A stretch of 64,000 nt of DNA from Streptomyces griseorubiginosus (GTDB lineage Bacteria > Actinomycetota > Actinomycetes > Streptomycetales > Streptomycetaceae), in NCBI RefSeq assembly GCF_001514195.1, contig NZ_KQ948735.1:1167413-1231412 (forward strand). Direction: 5' to 3'. Within the stretch, counting starts at the first letter, position 1. Each line of letters begins with the position of its first letter. Under the pieces are notes generated by a model. The model was not told where the DNA came from. It did no database searches and was given only the letters and a program-made list of their open reading frames with translations. Shown piece after piece: positions 56,297-64,000 of this stretch. The position numbers and the translations under genes are program-made.

Positions 56297-57067
56297 CTAC
56301 TCCCAGCGGAAGAAGCGCCCCGCGGCGGCCAGACCCACCACGGCCCACACCGCGAGGATCCCCAGATCGCCCCAGGGCACCCCGGCCCCGTGCAGCAGTA
56401 CGTCCCGCAGGCCGTCCGAGAGGGCCGTGATCGGCAGCAGGCCCAGGATGTCCTGGGTGGTCTGGGAGAACCGGTCGAGCGGGACCATGACCCCGCCGCT
56501 GACCAGCAGGAGCAGGAAGACCAGGTTGGCGGCGGCCAGGGTGGCCTCCGCCTTCAGGGTGCCGGCCATCAGGAGGCCGAGGCCCGAGAAGGCCGCCGTG
56601 CCGAGGAGCAGGAGCAGGGCCACGGACAGCGGGTCGCCGTGCGGGGACCAGCCCAGGGCGAGGGCGATCGCCGTGAGCAACACCACTTGCAGGATCTCCG
56701 TCACCAGGACCGACGCGGTCTTCGCCGTCATCAGGGCCCAGCGGGGGAGGGGGGAGCTGGCCAGGCGCTTCAGGACGCCGTACCGGCGCTCGAAGCCCGT
56801 GGCGATCGCCTGGCCCGTGAAGGCCGTGGACATGACCGCGAGGGCGAGGACACCGGGAGCGAGGAAGTCCACCGCCTCGGCCTGGCCGGTGTCGATGATG
56901 TCCACCGAGCTGAACAGGACCAGCACCAGGGCCGGGATCACCACCGTCAGCAGGAGCTGCTCACCGTTGCGCAGGAGCATCTTCGTCTCCAGCGCCGCCT
57001 GGGTCGCGATCATGCGTCCCAGGGGGGCCGCGCCCGGCCGGGGGGTGTAGGTGCCGGTGGCCGTCAT
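56297..57067 (-). CDS. ABC-2 type exporter permease
   Basis: 256 residues with six membrane helices: LLTVVIPALVLVLFSSVD, then FLAPGVLALAVMSTAFTG, ILQVVLLTAIALALGWS, VALLLLLGTAAFSGLGLLM, AAANLVFLLLLVSGGVMVPL and LAVWAVVGLAAAGRFFRW. The pattern is that of DrrB-like drug or polysaccharide exporters. Its ATG overlaps the ATPase stop (ATGA at 57064-57067), so the two make one exporter. Confidence 0.92.
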   Translation of the reverse strand: MTATGTYTPRPGAAPLGRMIATQAALETKMLLRNGEQLLLTVVIPALVLVLFSSVDIIDTGQAEAVDFLAPGVLALAVMSTAFTGQAIATGFERRYGVLKRLASSPLPRWALMTAKTASVLVTEILQVVLLTAIALALGWSPHGDPLSVALLLLLGTAAFSGLGLLMAGTLKAEATLAAANLVFLLLLVSGGVMVPLDRFSQTTQDILGLLPITALSDGLRDVLLHGAGVPWGDLGILAVWAVVGLAAAGRFFRWE

Positions 57068-57987
57068 GCGCGCAGTTCCTTGCCTGTCAGTTCCAGGAAG
57101 ACGTCTTCCAGGGTGTGCCGTTCCACCGAGATCTTCTCCGGCATGACGCCGTGCTGGGCGCACCAGGACGTGACCGTGGCCAGGAGCTGGGGGTCGACCT
57201 TGCCGATGACCCGGTAGGAGCCGGGCGTCAGCTCCGCCGCCGTGCAGTCGGCGGGGAGGGCCTTCAGGAGGGACCCGACGTCGAGGCCGGGACGGCCCAT
57301 GAAGCGCAGGGTGTTCTCGGCGCCGCCGCGGCACAGCTCCTCCGGCGTGCCCTGGGCGATGACCCGGCCGCCGTCGATGATCGCCACGTCGTCGGCGAGC
57401 TGCTCGGCCTCGTCCATGTAGTGCGTGGTGAGGATGACCGAGACGCCGTCCGACCGCAGGTCCCGGACCAGGTCCCAGGTGGCCCTGCGGGCCTGCGGGT
57501 CGAGGCCCGCCGTCGGCTCGTCCAGGAACACCAGTTCAGGGCGGCCCACCACGGCCATCGCGAGCGCGAGGCGCTGCTGCTGGCCGCCGGACAGCCTGCG
57601 GTACGTCGTGCGGCCGCAGCTGTCCAGACCCAGGCGCTCGATCAGCGCGTTCACGTCCAGCGGGTGGGCGTGCAGTCTCGCCACGTGCCGCAGCATCTCG
57701 TCGGCCCGGGCGCCCGAGTACACGCCCCCGGACTGGAGCATCACGCCGATCCTCGGGTGCAGTTCACGCGCCTGCCGCACCGGGTCGAGGCCCAGGACGC
57801 GTACCGTGCCGGAGTCCGGCTTCCGGTAGCCCTCGCAGGTCTCGACCGTGGTCGTCTTCCCCGCCCCGTTGGGCCCGAGTACGGCGGTCACGCCCGCCCG
57901 GGCCACCAGGTCGAGGCCGTCCACGGCGGTCTTCGTGCCGTACCGCTTCACCAGGGCGTGGACCTGGACCACGGGCTCACTTCGCAT
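57064..57987 (-). CDS. DrrA-type ABC exporter ATP-binding protein
   Basis: 307 residues. Walker A GPNGAGKTTT near 38-47, Q-loop GVMLQSGGVYSGARADEML, signature RRLSGGQQQRLALAMAVVGR, Walker B LVFLDEPTAGLDPQARR and the H-loop LTTHYMDEAEQLADD. The carboxyl domain of about 90 residues is typical of DrrA exporters of antibiotics. Substrate unknown; possibly lipid or drug export. ATG 57987, starting an operon with the permease. Confidence 0.93.
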   Translation of the reverse strand: MRSEPVVQVHALVKRYGTKTAVDGLDLVARAGVTAVLGPNGAGKTTTVETCEGYRKPDSGTVRVLGLDPVRQARELHPRIGVMLQSGGVYSGARADEMLRHVARLHAHPLDVNALIERLGLDSCGRTTYRRLSGGQQQRLALAMAVVGRPELVFLDEPTAGLDPQARRATWDLVRDLRSDGVSVILTTHYMDEAEQLADDVAIIDGGRVIAQGTPEELCRGGAENTLRFMGRPGLDVGSLLKALPADCTAAELTPGSYRVIGKVDPQLLATVTSWCAQHGVMPEKISVERHTLEDVFLELTGKELRA

Positions 57988-58085
57988 GGGCCCGAGTCTA
58001 GGTTCGCGGCTCGCGCGTCAGTCGGCCGGGTGCGAGATCTCCACCGCCGGGGGACTCGTGGGTGCCCGCCGGTCTCCCGCGCCGC

Positions 58086-58883
58086 CTAGAACTCCTCGCG
58101 TGAGCGGTGCAATGGCAGCCAGCGTTCGGCGTAGGCCACCGCGTCGGTGACCGGGAACAGCCGGGTCCCGGCCGCGCCGACGGTTCCCCGTACGACGACG
58201 CCGGTGTCCCGCTCGAAGTCGTACCCCAGTTCGTCGAAGCGGTCCGAGGTGATCGAGACCTCGGTGACGACCTCCCAGCCGGCCGGTCCGGGGCGGCCGA
58301 CCTTCACCAGCGGGCTCGGGACGCGGTACTCGGCGAGGTGGAAGCTCGTGCAGGTGTCGTAGCCGGCGCCGAGGAGCAGCACGCGCGCGTGGAGGTCCTC
58401 CAGGCGGGCCAGCGGGCTGCGCTCGCCGAGCCGGCAGTCGGGGGCGTGGCCGTCCAGGACGGGACGCGCGCGGGGGCCGAGCGCCGCGAACGAGGTCTGG
58501 GGGTGGGCGCTCCGGAGGGCGCCGGGCCAGGTGCGCACGGTCTCCGGGATCACGCCGACCCCGCGCGAGGGCGTCACGAGGGGGTCGTAGGCGGGCATGG
58601 TCGCGCGGACGGTGTCCCACCAGTCCTCGGGGACCGGCGGGTTGCTCCACACCGCCGGGTCGGAGAGGTCGCCGGTCTGGGTGGGGACCACGAGGGTGCC
58701 GTCCGGGCCGAGGACGTCGAGGAGGGCCTGGACCACCGCGACGGGGCCGCCGCAGACCCAGCCGAGGGCGCTCAGGGAGGAGTGCACGAGGAGGGTCTCG
58801 CCGCTTCTGACACCCAGCTCGCGCAGCTGCCCGGCGAGGGTGTCGCGGGTGACAAGCGGGCCGGTGGGAGGTGGTGTCGGCAT
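58086..58883 (-). CDS. AAC(3)-family aminoglycoside N-acetyltransferase-like protein
   Basis: 265 residues. Family blocks: [59 protein letters not shown], then [13 protein letters not shown] and [20 protein letters not shown] with the catalytic-site His. It would acetylate N-3 of an aminoglycoside, or, like YokD and FrbF relatives, another amine substrate. ATG 58883 ([16 protein letters not shown]) is preferred to an earlier Met at 58937. It is divergent from sufR across a 161-bp region with three palindromic elements. Confidence 0.88.
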   Translation of the reverse strand: MPTPPPTGPLVTRDTLAGQLRELGVRSGETLLVHSSLSALGWVCGGPVAVVQALLDVLGPDGTLVVPTQTGDLSDPAVWSNPPVPEDWWDTVRATMPAYDPLVTPSRGVGVIPETVRTWPGALRSAHPQTSFAALGPRARPVLDGHAPDCRLGERSPLARLEDLHARVLLLGAGYDTCTSFHLAEYRVPSPLVKVGRPGPAGWEVVTEVSITSDRFDELGYDFERDTGVVVRGTVGAAGTRLFPVTDAVAYAERWLPLHRSREEF

Positions 58884-58924
58884 GGTTCGGGAGTGTCCCT
58901 GACAGAACTGCCGGACGCCACCGG

Positions 58925-58938
58925 TTTGATCGATCAAA
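58925..58938. promoter_or_regulatory. 14-bp perfect palindrome near the AAC(3)-like gene
   Basis: TTTGATCGATCAAA is fully self-complementary and lies 42 bp upstream of the acetyltransferase start, a likely operator of an unknown regulator. Confidence 0.6.
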
Positions 58939-58958
58939 GATCGTTTCCGCAGGTCAAG

Positions 58959-58972
58959 TTAGGGATGCCTAA
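58959..58972. promoter_or_regulatory. Possible iron box (DmdR/DtxR-type)
   Basis: TTAGGGATGCCTAA has half-sites TTAGG/CCTAA separated by four bases, as in the inner part of the actinobacterial DtxR/IdeR/DmdR consensus. It lies 73 bp upstream of sufR. One mismatch and a missing outer half-site keep this uncertain. Confidence 0.5.
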
Positions 58973-59031
58973 GTGACGCAGGGCACCGTCCGCCGGGCCG
59001 GGGGCGGCTTGCCCGGTCCTGAGGAATTACG

Positions 59032-59045
59032 CAACAATGGCGTTG
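59032..59045. promoter_or_regulatory. SufR operator overlapping the sufR start
   Basis: CAACAATGGCGTTG matches the CAAC-N6-GTTG palindrome reported for SufR in Streptomyces. Its last base is the first base of the GTG start codon (59045), so bound SufR would block transcription of the sufRBD operon. Confidence 0.85.
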
Positions 59046-59788
59046 TGAAAAACGTCGGCGAGGTTCGGGAGACCCCCACGGGGGCCCCTCAGGAGGAGCT
59101 CGCGACCGGTGAGCGGTCCACCCGCAACCGCGTCGCGCGGTCCATCCTGGACCACGGCCCGTCGACCGTCACCGAGCTGGCCGGACGCCTGGGGCTCACC
59201 CCCGCCGCCGTACGGCGCCATCTGGACGCGCTCGTGGCAGACGAGGTCGTGGAGGCCCGGGAGCAGCGGGTGTACGGCGCGCGGACGCGCGGACGCCCCG
59301 CCAAGGTCTTCGCGCTCACCGACTGCGGCCGGGACGCCTTCGACCAGTCCTACGACAAGCTCGCCGCGGACGCCCTGCGCTGGATCCAGGAGCGGTTCGG
59401 CGGGGACGAGGCGGTCGTCGCCTTCGCGCGCGCCAGGATCGCCGCGCAGGCCGAGGAGTACCGCAAGGCCGTCGAGACCGCCGCCCCCGAGGAGCGCACC
59501 GAAGCCCTGGCCAAGGCCCTGAGCGCGGACGGGTACGCTGCTACGGCGCGGAGCGCACCGGTCGGCGAGCAGCTCTGCCAGCACCACTGCCCGGTGGCCC
59601 ATGTCGCGGAGAAGTTCCCGCAACTGTGCGACGCCGAGACGGAGATCTTCTCCCAGCTCCTCGGCACGCACGTCCAGCGACTGGCGACCATCGCGCACGG
59701 CGACGGCGTCTGCACGACGTTCATCCCCAAGATTTCCCACATGTCTGATCACGCATCCGCAAGCACGGCCGGGAGGAACCCCGCATGA
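59045..59788 (+). CDS. sufR: SufR, Fe-S cluster-sensing repressor of the suf operon
   Basis: 247 residues. A winged helix-turn-helix ([40 protein letters not shown]) precedes a dimer-effector domain with Cys178, Cys182 and Cys195 ([23 protein letters not shown]) plus Cys223 (DGVCTTFIP). Three of these Cys ligate a [4Fe-4S] cluster in Streptomyces SufR as I know it; apo-SufR releases the operon. GTG 59045 is chosen because the operator ends there and MKNVGEV is the expected start. Its stop overlaps sufB (ATGA). Confidence 0.95.
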   Translation: MKNVGEVRETPTGAPQEELATGERSTRNRVARSILDHGPSTVTELAGRLGLTPAAVRRHLDALVADEVVEAREQRVYGARTRGRPAKVFALTDCGRDAFDQSYDKLAADALRWIQERFGGDEAVVAFARARIAAQAEEYRKAVETAAPEERTEALAKALSADGYAATARSAPVGEQLCQHHCPVAHVAEKFPQLCDAETEIFSQLLGTHVQRLATIAHGDGVCTTFIPKISHMSDHASASTAGRNPA

Positions 59789-61206
59789 CTCTCCCCACGG
59801 AGACTGCCCACCCTGAGCTCGAGGGTCTGGGCAAGTACGAATACGGCTGGGCCGACTCCGACGAAGCCGGCGCCTCTGCGAAGCGCGGTCTCAGCGAGGA
59901 AGTCGTGCGCGACATCTCCGCGAAGAAGAACGAGCCGGAGTGGATGACCAAGCTCCGCCTCAAGGGTCTGCGCCTGTTCGACAAGAAGCCCATGCCGAAC
60001 TGGGGCTCCGACCTCTCCGGCATCGACTTCGACAACATCAAGTACTTCGTGCGCTCCACGGAGAAGCAGGCGGAGTCCTGGGAGGACCTGCCCGAGGACA
60101 TCAAGAACACGTACGACAAGCTCGGCATCCCCGAGGCGGAGAAGCAGCGCCTCGTCGCCGGTGTCGCCGCCCAGTACGAGTCCGAGGTCGTCTACCACCA
60201 GATCCGCGAGGACCTGGAGGAGCAGGGCGTCATCTTCCTCGACACCGACACCGCCCTCAAGGAGCACCCGGAGCTCTTCAAGGAGTACTTCGGCACCGTC
60301 ATCCCGGTCGGCGACAACAAGTTCGCGTCGCTGAACACCGCGGTGTGGTCCGGCGGTTCCTTCATCTACGTGCCGAAGGGCGTGCACGTCGAGATCCCGC
60401 TCCAGGCCTACTTCCGGATCAACACCGAGAACATGGGCCAGTTCGAGCGGACGCTGATCATCGTCGACGAGGACGCCTACGTCCACTACGTCGAGGGCTG
60501 TACGGCGCCGATCTACAAGTCGGACTCCCTGCACTCCGCGGTCGTCGAGATCATCGTGAAGAAGGGCGCCCGCTGCCGCTACACGACCATCCAGAACTGG
60601 TCGAACAACGTCTACAACCTGGTCACCAAGCGCGCCGTGGCGTACGAGGGCGCGACCATGGAGTGGATCGACGGCAACATCGGCTCCAAGGTCACCATGA
60701 AGTACCCGGCCGTCTACCTGATGGGCGAGCACGCCAAGGGCGAGACCCTGTCCATCGCCTTCGCGGGCGAGGGCCAGCACCAGGACGCCGGCTCCAAGAT
60801 GGTCCACATGGCGCCGAACACGTCGTCCAACATCGTCTCGAAGTCCGTCGCGCGCGGTGGCGGCCGCACCTCCTACCGCGGTCTCGTCGAGATCGGCGAG
60901 GGTGCCGCCGGATCCAAGTCGAACGTGCTGTGCGACGCGCTGCTCGTCGACACCATCTCCCGCTCCGACACGTACCCCTACGTGGACGTCCGCGAGGACG
61001 ACGTGTCCATGGGCCACGAGGCGACCGTCTCCAAGGTCTCCGAGGACCAGCTCTTCTACCTGATGAGCCGTGGCCTCTCCGAGTTCGAGGCGATGGCCAT
61101 GATCGTGCGCGGCTTCGTCGAGCCCATCGCGAAGGAGCTGCCGATGGAGTACGCGCTGGAACTCAACCGGCTGATCGAGCTCCAGATGGAAGGCGCGGTC
61201 GGCTAA
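59785..61206 (+). CDS. sufB: SufB, Fe-S cluster scaffold protein
   Basis: 473 residues. The beta-helix region shows [38 protein letters not shown], then [20 protein letters not shown] and [19 protein letters not shown]. The carboxyl SufB/SufD pair domain [20 protein letters not shown] and [20 protein letters not shown] are normal. It forms SufBC2D with SufC and SufD. ATG 59785 overlaps sufR. Confidence 0.97.
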   Translation: MTLPTETAHPELEGLGKYEYGWADSDEAGASAKRGLSEEVVRDISAKKNEPEWMTKLRLKGLRLFDKKPMPNWGSDLSGIDFDNIKYFVRSTEKQAESWEDLPEDIKNTYDKLGIPEAEKQRLVAGVAAQYESEVVYHQIREDLEEQGVIFLDTDTALKEHPELFKEYFGTVIPVGDNKFASLNTAVWSGGSFIYVPKGVHVEIPLQAYFRINTENMGQFERTLIIVDEDAYVHYVEGCTAPIYKSDSLHSAVVEIIVKKGARCRYTTIQNWSNNVYNLVTKRAVAYEGATMEWIDGNIGSKVTMKYPAVYLMGEHAKGETLSIAFAGEGQHQDAGSKMVHMAPNTSSNIVSKSVARGGGRTSYRGLVEIGEGAAGSKSNVLCDALLVDTISRSDTYPYVDVREDDVSMGHEATVSKVSEDQLFYLMSRGLSEFEAMAMIVRGFVEPIAKELPMEYALELNRLIELQMEGAVG

Positions 61207-61260
61207 GCGACCGCCGTCTCCATCCAGTCACTTACGTAGGAAGAGAGCAGACCGACAGCC

Positions 61261-62442
61261 ATGGCTGAGGCTCAGAACATCCCGGTGGGCAGCACCACCG
61301 CCGGCTCGATCGCGGTGGCCGCCGAGTCGACCGTCGCCACGCGCATGAGCGCGCCCCCGTCCTTCGACGTGCAGGACTTCCCCGTCCCGCACGGCCGCGA
61401 GGAGGAGTGGCGGTTCACCCCGCTGGAGCGCCTGCGCGGGCTGCACGACGGCACCGCCGTCGCGACCGACGAGGGCGTGCGGGTCGAGGTGCAGGCACCC
61501 GAGGGCGTCACCGTCGAACTCGTGGACCGTGACGACCCGCGCCTCGGTAAGGGGGGCACCCCGGTGGACCGCGTCGCCGCCCAGGCGTACTCGTCCTTCG
61601 AGAAGGCCGGCGTGGTCACCGTCCCCAAGGAGACGGTCCTCACCGAGCCGATCCGGATCGCCGTGCACGGCGAGGGCGGGACCCGCTTCGGCCACCAGGT
61701 GATCGAACTGGGCGCCTTCGCCGAGGCCGTCGTCGTCATCGACCACACCGGTGACGCCGTGCTCGCCACCAACGTCGACTACATCCTGGGCGACGGCGCC
61801 AAGCTCACCGTCGTCTCCGTCCAGGACTGGGACGACAAGGCCGTGCACGTGGCCCAGCACAACGCCCTCATCGGGCGGGACGCGAGCTTCAAGTCGGTCG
61901 TGGTGACCTTCGGCGGCGACCTGGTACGCCTGCACCCGCGCGTCTCCTACGCCGGCACCGGCGGCGAGGCCGAGCTGTTCGGGATCTACTTCACCGACAA
62001 GGGCCAGCACCAGGAGCACCGCCTCCTGGTCGACCACAACAACCCGCACTGCAAGTCCAACGTCGTCTACAAGGGCGCGCTCCAGGGCGAGGACGCGCAC
62101 GCGGTGTGGATCGGTGACGTGCTCATCGAGGCCAAGGCCGAGGGCACCGACACCTACGAGATGAACCGCAACCTCGTCCTCACCGACGGCGCCCGGGTCG
62201 ACTCCGTGCCCAACCTGGAGATCGAGACCGGCGAGATCGTCGGCGCCGGCCACGCCAGCGCGACCGGCCGCTTCGACGACGAGCAGCTCTTCTACCTGAT
62301 GGCCCGTGGCATCCCGGCCGACGAGGCCCGCCGCCTCGTGGTCCGCGGCTTCTTCGCCGAGCTGGTCCAGCAGATCGGTGTCGACGACATCGAAGAGCGC
62401 CTTCTCGTGAAGATCGACGAGGAGCTGGAGGCCACCGTCTGA
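61261..62442 (+). CDS. sufD: SufD, Fe-S cluster assembly protein
   Basis: 393 residues. The beta-helical SufD region has VVTFGGDLVRLHPRVSYAGT, GIYFTDKGQHQEHRLLVDHN and NPHCKSNVVYKGALQGEDAH; the closing ASATGRFDDEQLFYLMARGI and VRGFFAELVQQIG resemble SufB. Positioned 54 bp after sufB with AGGAAGAG upstream. It partners SufB on SufC. Confidence 0.97.
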   Translation: MAEAQNIPVGSTTAGSIAVAAESTVATRMSAPPSFDVQDFPVPHGREEEWRFTPLERLRGLHDGTAVATDEGVRVEVQAPEGVTVELVDRDDPRLGKGGTPVDRVAAQAYSSFEKAGVVTVPKETVLTEPIRIAVHGEGGTRFGHQVIELGAFAEAVVVIDHTGDAVLATNVDYILGDGAKLTVVSVQDWDDKAVHVAQHNALIGRDASFKSVVVTFGGDLVRLHPRVSYAGTGGEAELFGIYFTDKGQHQEHRLLVDHNNPHCKSNVVYKGALQGEDAHAVWIGDVLIEAKAEGTDTYEMNRNLVLTDGARVDSVPNLEIETGEIVGAGHASATGRFDDEQLFYLMARGIPADEARRLVVRGFFAELVQQIGVDDIEERLLVKIDEELEATV

Positions 62443-62759
62443 TGGCCTACGTACGCGCCTGCGGGCTGAGCGAGCTGGAGGAGGACACCCCGAAGCGGGT
62501 GGAACTCGACGGCACGCCGGTCTCCCTCGTGCAGACCGAGGGGGAAGTGTTCGCGATCCACGACATCTGCTCCCACGCGAACGTCTCGCTCTCCGAGGGC
62601 GAGGTGGAGGACTGCCAGATCGAGTGCTGGCTGCACGGCTCCAGCTTCGACCTGCGCACCGGCAAGCCGTCCGGCCTTCCCGCGACGCGCCCCGTCCCCG
62701 TATACCCCGTAAAGATCGAAGGGGACGACGTGCTCGTCTCCCTCAACCAGGAGTCCTGA
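62442..62759 (+). CDS. Rieske-type [2Fe-2S] ferredoxin of the suf operon
   Basis: 105 residues. The Rieske ligands are Cys43, His45, Cys62 and His65 (ICSHANVSLSEGEVEDC, IECWLHGSSFD), with the rest of the fold normal. This small protein sits between sufD and sufC in actinobacteria; its role may be electron transfer or cluster delivery during assembly, not shown here. ATG 62442 overlaps the sufD stop. Confidence 0.95.
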   Translation: MAYVRACGLSELEEDTPKRVELDGTPVSLVQTEGEVFAIHDICSHANVSLSEGEVEDCQIECWLHGSSFDLRTGKPSGLPATRPVPVYPVKIEGDDVLVSLNQES

Positions 62760-62767
62760 GGCAATCC

Positions 62768-63532
62768 ATGGCAACGCTTGAAATCCGCGACCTGCACGTC
62801 ACCGTCGAGGCCGACAACGCCACGAAGGAGATCCTCAAGGGCGTCGACCTGACCGTGAAGCAGGGCGAGACGCACGCCATCATGGGCCCCAACGGCTCCG
62901 GCAAGTCGACGCTCGCCTACTCCCTCGCGGGTCACCCGAAGTACACCATCACCGGCGGCACCGTCACCCTCGACGGCGAGGACGTCCTGGAGATGGAGGT
63001 CGACGAGCGCGCCCGCGCGGGCCTGTTCCTGGCGATGCAGTACCCCGTCGAGGTCCCCGGCGTCTCGGTCTCCAACTTCCTGCGCACCTCCGCCACCGCC
63101 GTCCGCGGCGAGGCCCCCAAGCTGCGCACCTGGGTGAAGGAGGTCAAGGAGGCCATGGAGCGCCTCAACATGGACCCCTCCTTCGCCGAGCGCAACGTCA
63201 ACGAGGGCTTCTCCGGCGGTGAGAAGAAGCGCCACGAGATCCTCCAGCTGGAGCTCCTCAAGCCGAAGATCGCGATCCTCGACGAGACCGACTCCGGCCT
63301 CGACGTCGACGCGCTGCGGGTCGTCTCCGAGGGCGTCAACCGGGTCCGTGAGACCGGTGAGGTCGGCACCCTGCTGATCACGCACTACACGCGCATCCTG
63401 CGCTACATCAAGCCCGACCACGTGCACGTGTTCGCCGGCGGCAAGATCGTCGAGTCCGGCGGTGCCGAGCTCGCCGACAAGCTGGAGAACGAGGGCTACG
63501 AGGCTTACACGAAGGGTGGCGCATCCGAGTGA
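62768..63532 (+). CDS. sufC: SufC, Fe-S assembly ATPase
   Basis: 254 residues. Walker A GPNGSGKST near 41-49, signature EGFSGGEKKRHEILQLELLK, Walker B AILDETDSGLDVDAL and the H-loop LLITHYTRILRYI are characteristic of SufC. It binds SufB and SufD in pairs. ATG 62768 with TGAGGC nine bases upstream; its TGA overlaps the start of sufS. Confidence 0.97.
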   Translation: MATLEIRDLHVTVEADNATKEILKGVDLTVKQGETHAIMGPNGSGKSTLAYSLAGHPKYTITGGTVTLDGEDVLEMEVDERARAGLFLAMQYPVEVPGVSVSNFLRTSATAVRGEAPKLRTWVKEVKEAMERLNMDPSFAERNVNEGFSGGEKKRHEILQLELLKPKIAILDETDSGLDVDALRVVSEGVNRVRETGEVGTLLITHYTRILRYIKPDHVHVFAGGKIVESGGAELADKLENEGYEAYTKGGASE

Positions 63533-64000
63533 CACAGCTGCCGGGCCTCCTCGACACAGAGGCGATCCGCAAGGACTTCCCCATCCTGGACCGCCAGGTC
63601 CACGACGGCCGGAAGCTCGTGTACCTGGACAACGCGGCGACCTCGCAGAAGCCGCGCCAGGTGCTGGACGCCCTGAGCGAGTACTACGAGCGCTACAACG
63701 CCAACGTCCACCGCGGTGTGCATGTGCTCGCCGAGGAGGCCACGGCGCTGTACGAGGGAGCGCGCGACAAGGTCGCCGCGTTCATCAACGCGCCGAGCCG
63801 CGACGAGGTGATCTTCACCAAGAACGCCTCCGAGTCGCTCAACCTCGTGGCGAACATGCTGGGCTGGGCCGACGAGCCCTACCGCGTGGACTCCGAGACC
63901 GAGATCGTCATCACCGAGATGGAGCACCACTCCAACATCGTGCCGTGGCAGCTGCTGGCGCAGCGCACGGGCGCGAAGCTGAAGTGGTTCGGGCTGACCG
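63529..64000 (+). CDS. sufS: SufS, cysteine desulfurase (partial, runs off the window)
   Basis: 157 residues are visible. Starts at GTG 63529 overlapping the sufC TGA (63530-63532): VTQLPGLLDTEAIRKDFPIL. Class V aminotransferase blocks present are LVYLDNAATSQKPRQVLDAL, NANVHRGVHVLAEEAT, VIFTKNASESLNLVANMLG and ITEMEHHSNIVPWQLLA. PLP Lys and catalytic Cys lie beyond the edge. It supplies sulfur for the suf machinery; the SufU partner would be expected next. Confidence 0.95.
   Translation, partial: MTQLPGLLDTEAIRKDFPILDRQVHDGRKLVYLDNAATSQKPRQVLDALSEYYERYNANVHRGVHVLAEEATALYEGARDKVAAFINAPSRDEVIFTKNASESLNLVANMLGWADEPYRVDSETEIVITEMEHHSNIVPWQLLAQRTGAKLKWFGLT

Overview
The window is a very GC-rich actinobacterial chromosome segment. 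Gene content and order point to Streptomyces: uvrB, a ter gene cluster, uvrA, uvrC-rapZ-yvcK-whiA, gap, pgk-tpiA-secG, pgi, tkt-tal-zwf-opcA-pgl, ctaB/ctaA and the sufR-B-D-(Rieske)-C-S operon, as remembered from the conserved core of Streptomyces chromosomes. WhiA, GTG/TTG starts, ATGA/GTGA overlaps and codons ending in G or C agree with this. No tRNA, rRNA, CRISPR array or insertion sequence was seen.

Layout. 1-1030: tail of an MHYT membrane protein, then about 690 bp of non-coding tandem duplication. 1-9 kb: uvrB, two TerD-family genes (one fused to an FtsK-like domain without a P-loop), a TerC membrane protein behind a yybP-ykoY (manganese) riboswitch, a small protein and a Ca2+/H+ antiporter. 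9-13.3 kb: an S66 peptidase, aroQ and a polar amino-acid ABC transporter. 13.6-21.0 kb is the accessory part: TetR and a flavin monooxygenase sharing a palindrome-rich operator region, remnants of a LuxR regulator and a nitroreductase joined at a deletion junction, an MFS exporter, HxlR, an HGxxPAAW-type protein, a methyltransferase and a PhzF protein. 21-29.9 kb: MBL hydrolase, mycothiol-type protein, uvrA, sugar kinase with LacI regulator, an XRE-type regulator and an Imm1-like gene. 30-35 kb: uvrC-rapZ-yvcK-whiA with overlapping starts and stops. 35-51 kb: a large secreted M14 carboxypeptidase and a central-carbon block (lower glycolysis, then the pentose-phosphate genes as one operon). 51-59 kb: heme O/A synthesis, an unknown small protein, amidohydrolase, nucleotidyltransferase, a drug-type ABC exporter and an AAC(3)-like acetyltransferase. 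59-64 kb: the SUF Fe-S assembly operon, running off the right edge inside sufS.

How the genes work together: all three excinuclease genes lie within 32 kb, and UvrA and UvrB carry Lys/Ala-rich segments resembling histone H1 or Streptomyces HupS tails. Two perfect TTGTCCACA DnaA boxes precede uvrC. The SUF operon starts at a SufR-type CAAC-N6-GTTG site that touches the sufR start codon, with a possible iron-regulator box upstream. I did not find a clearly new multi-gene system. The least explained items are the TerD/FtsK-like fusion beside a riboswitch-controlled TerC, and the 16.6-21.0 kb small-molecule cluster.
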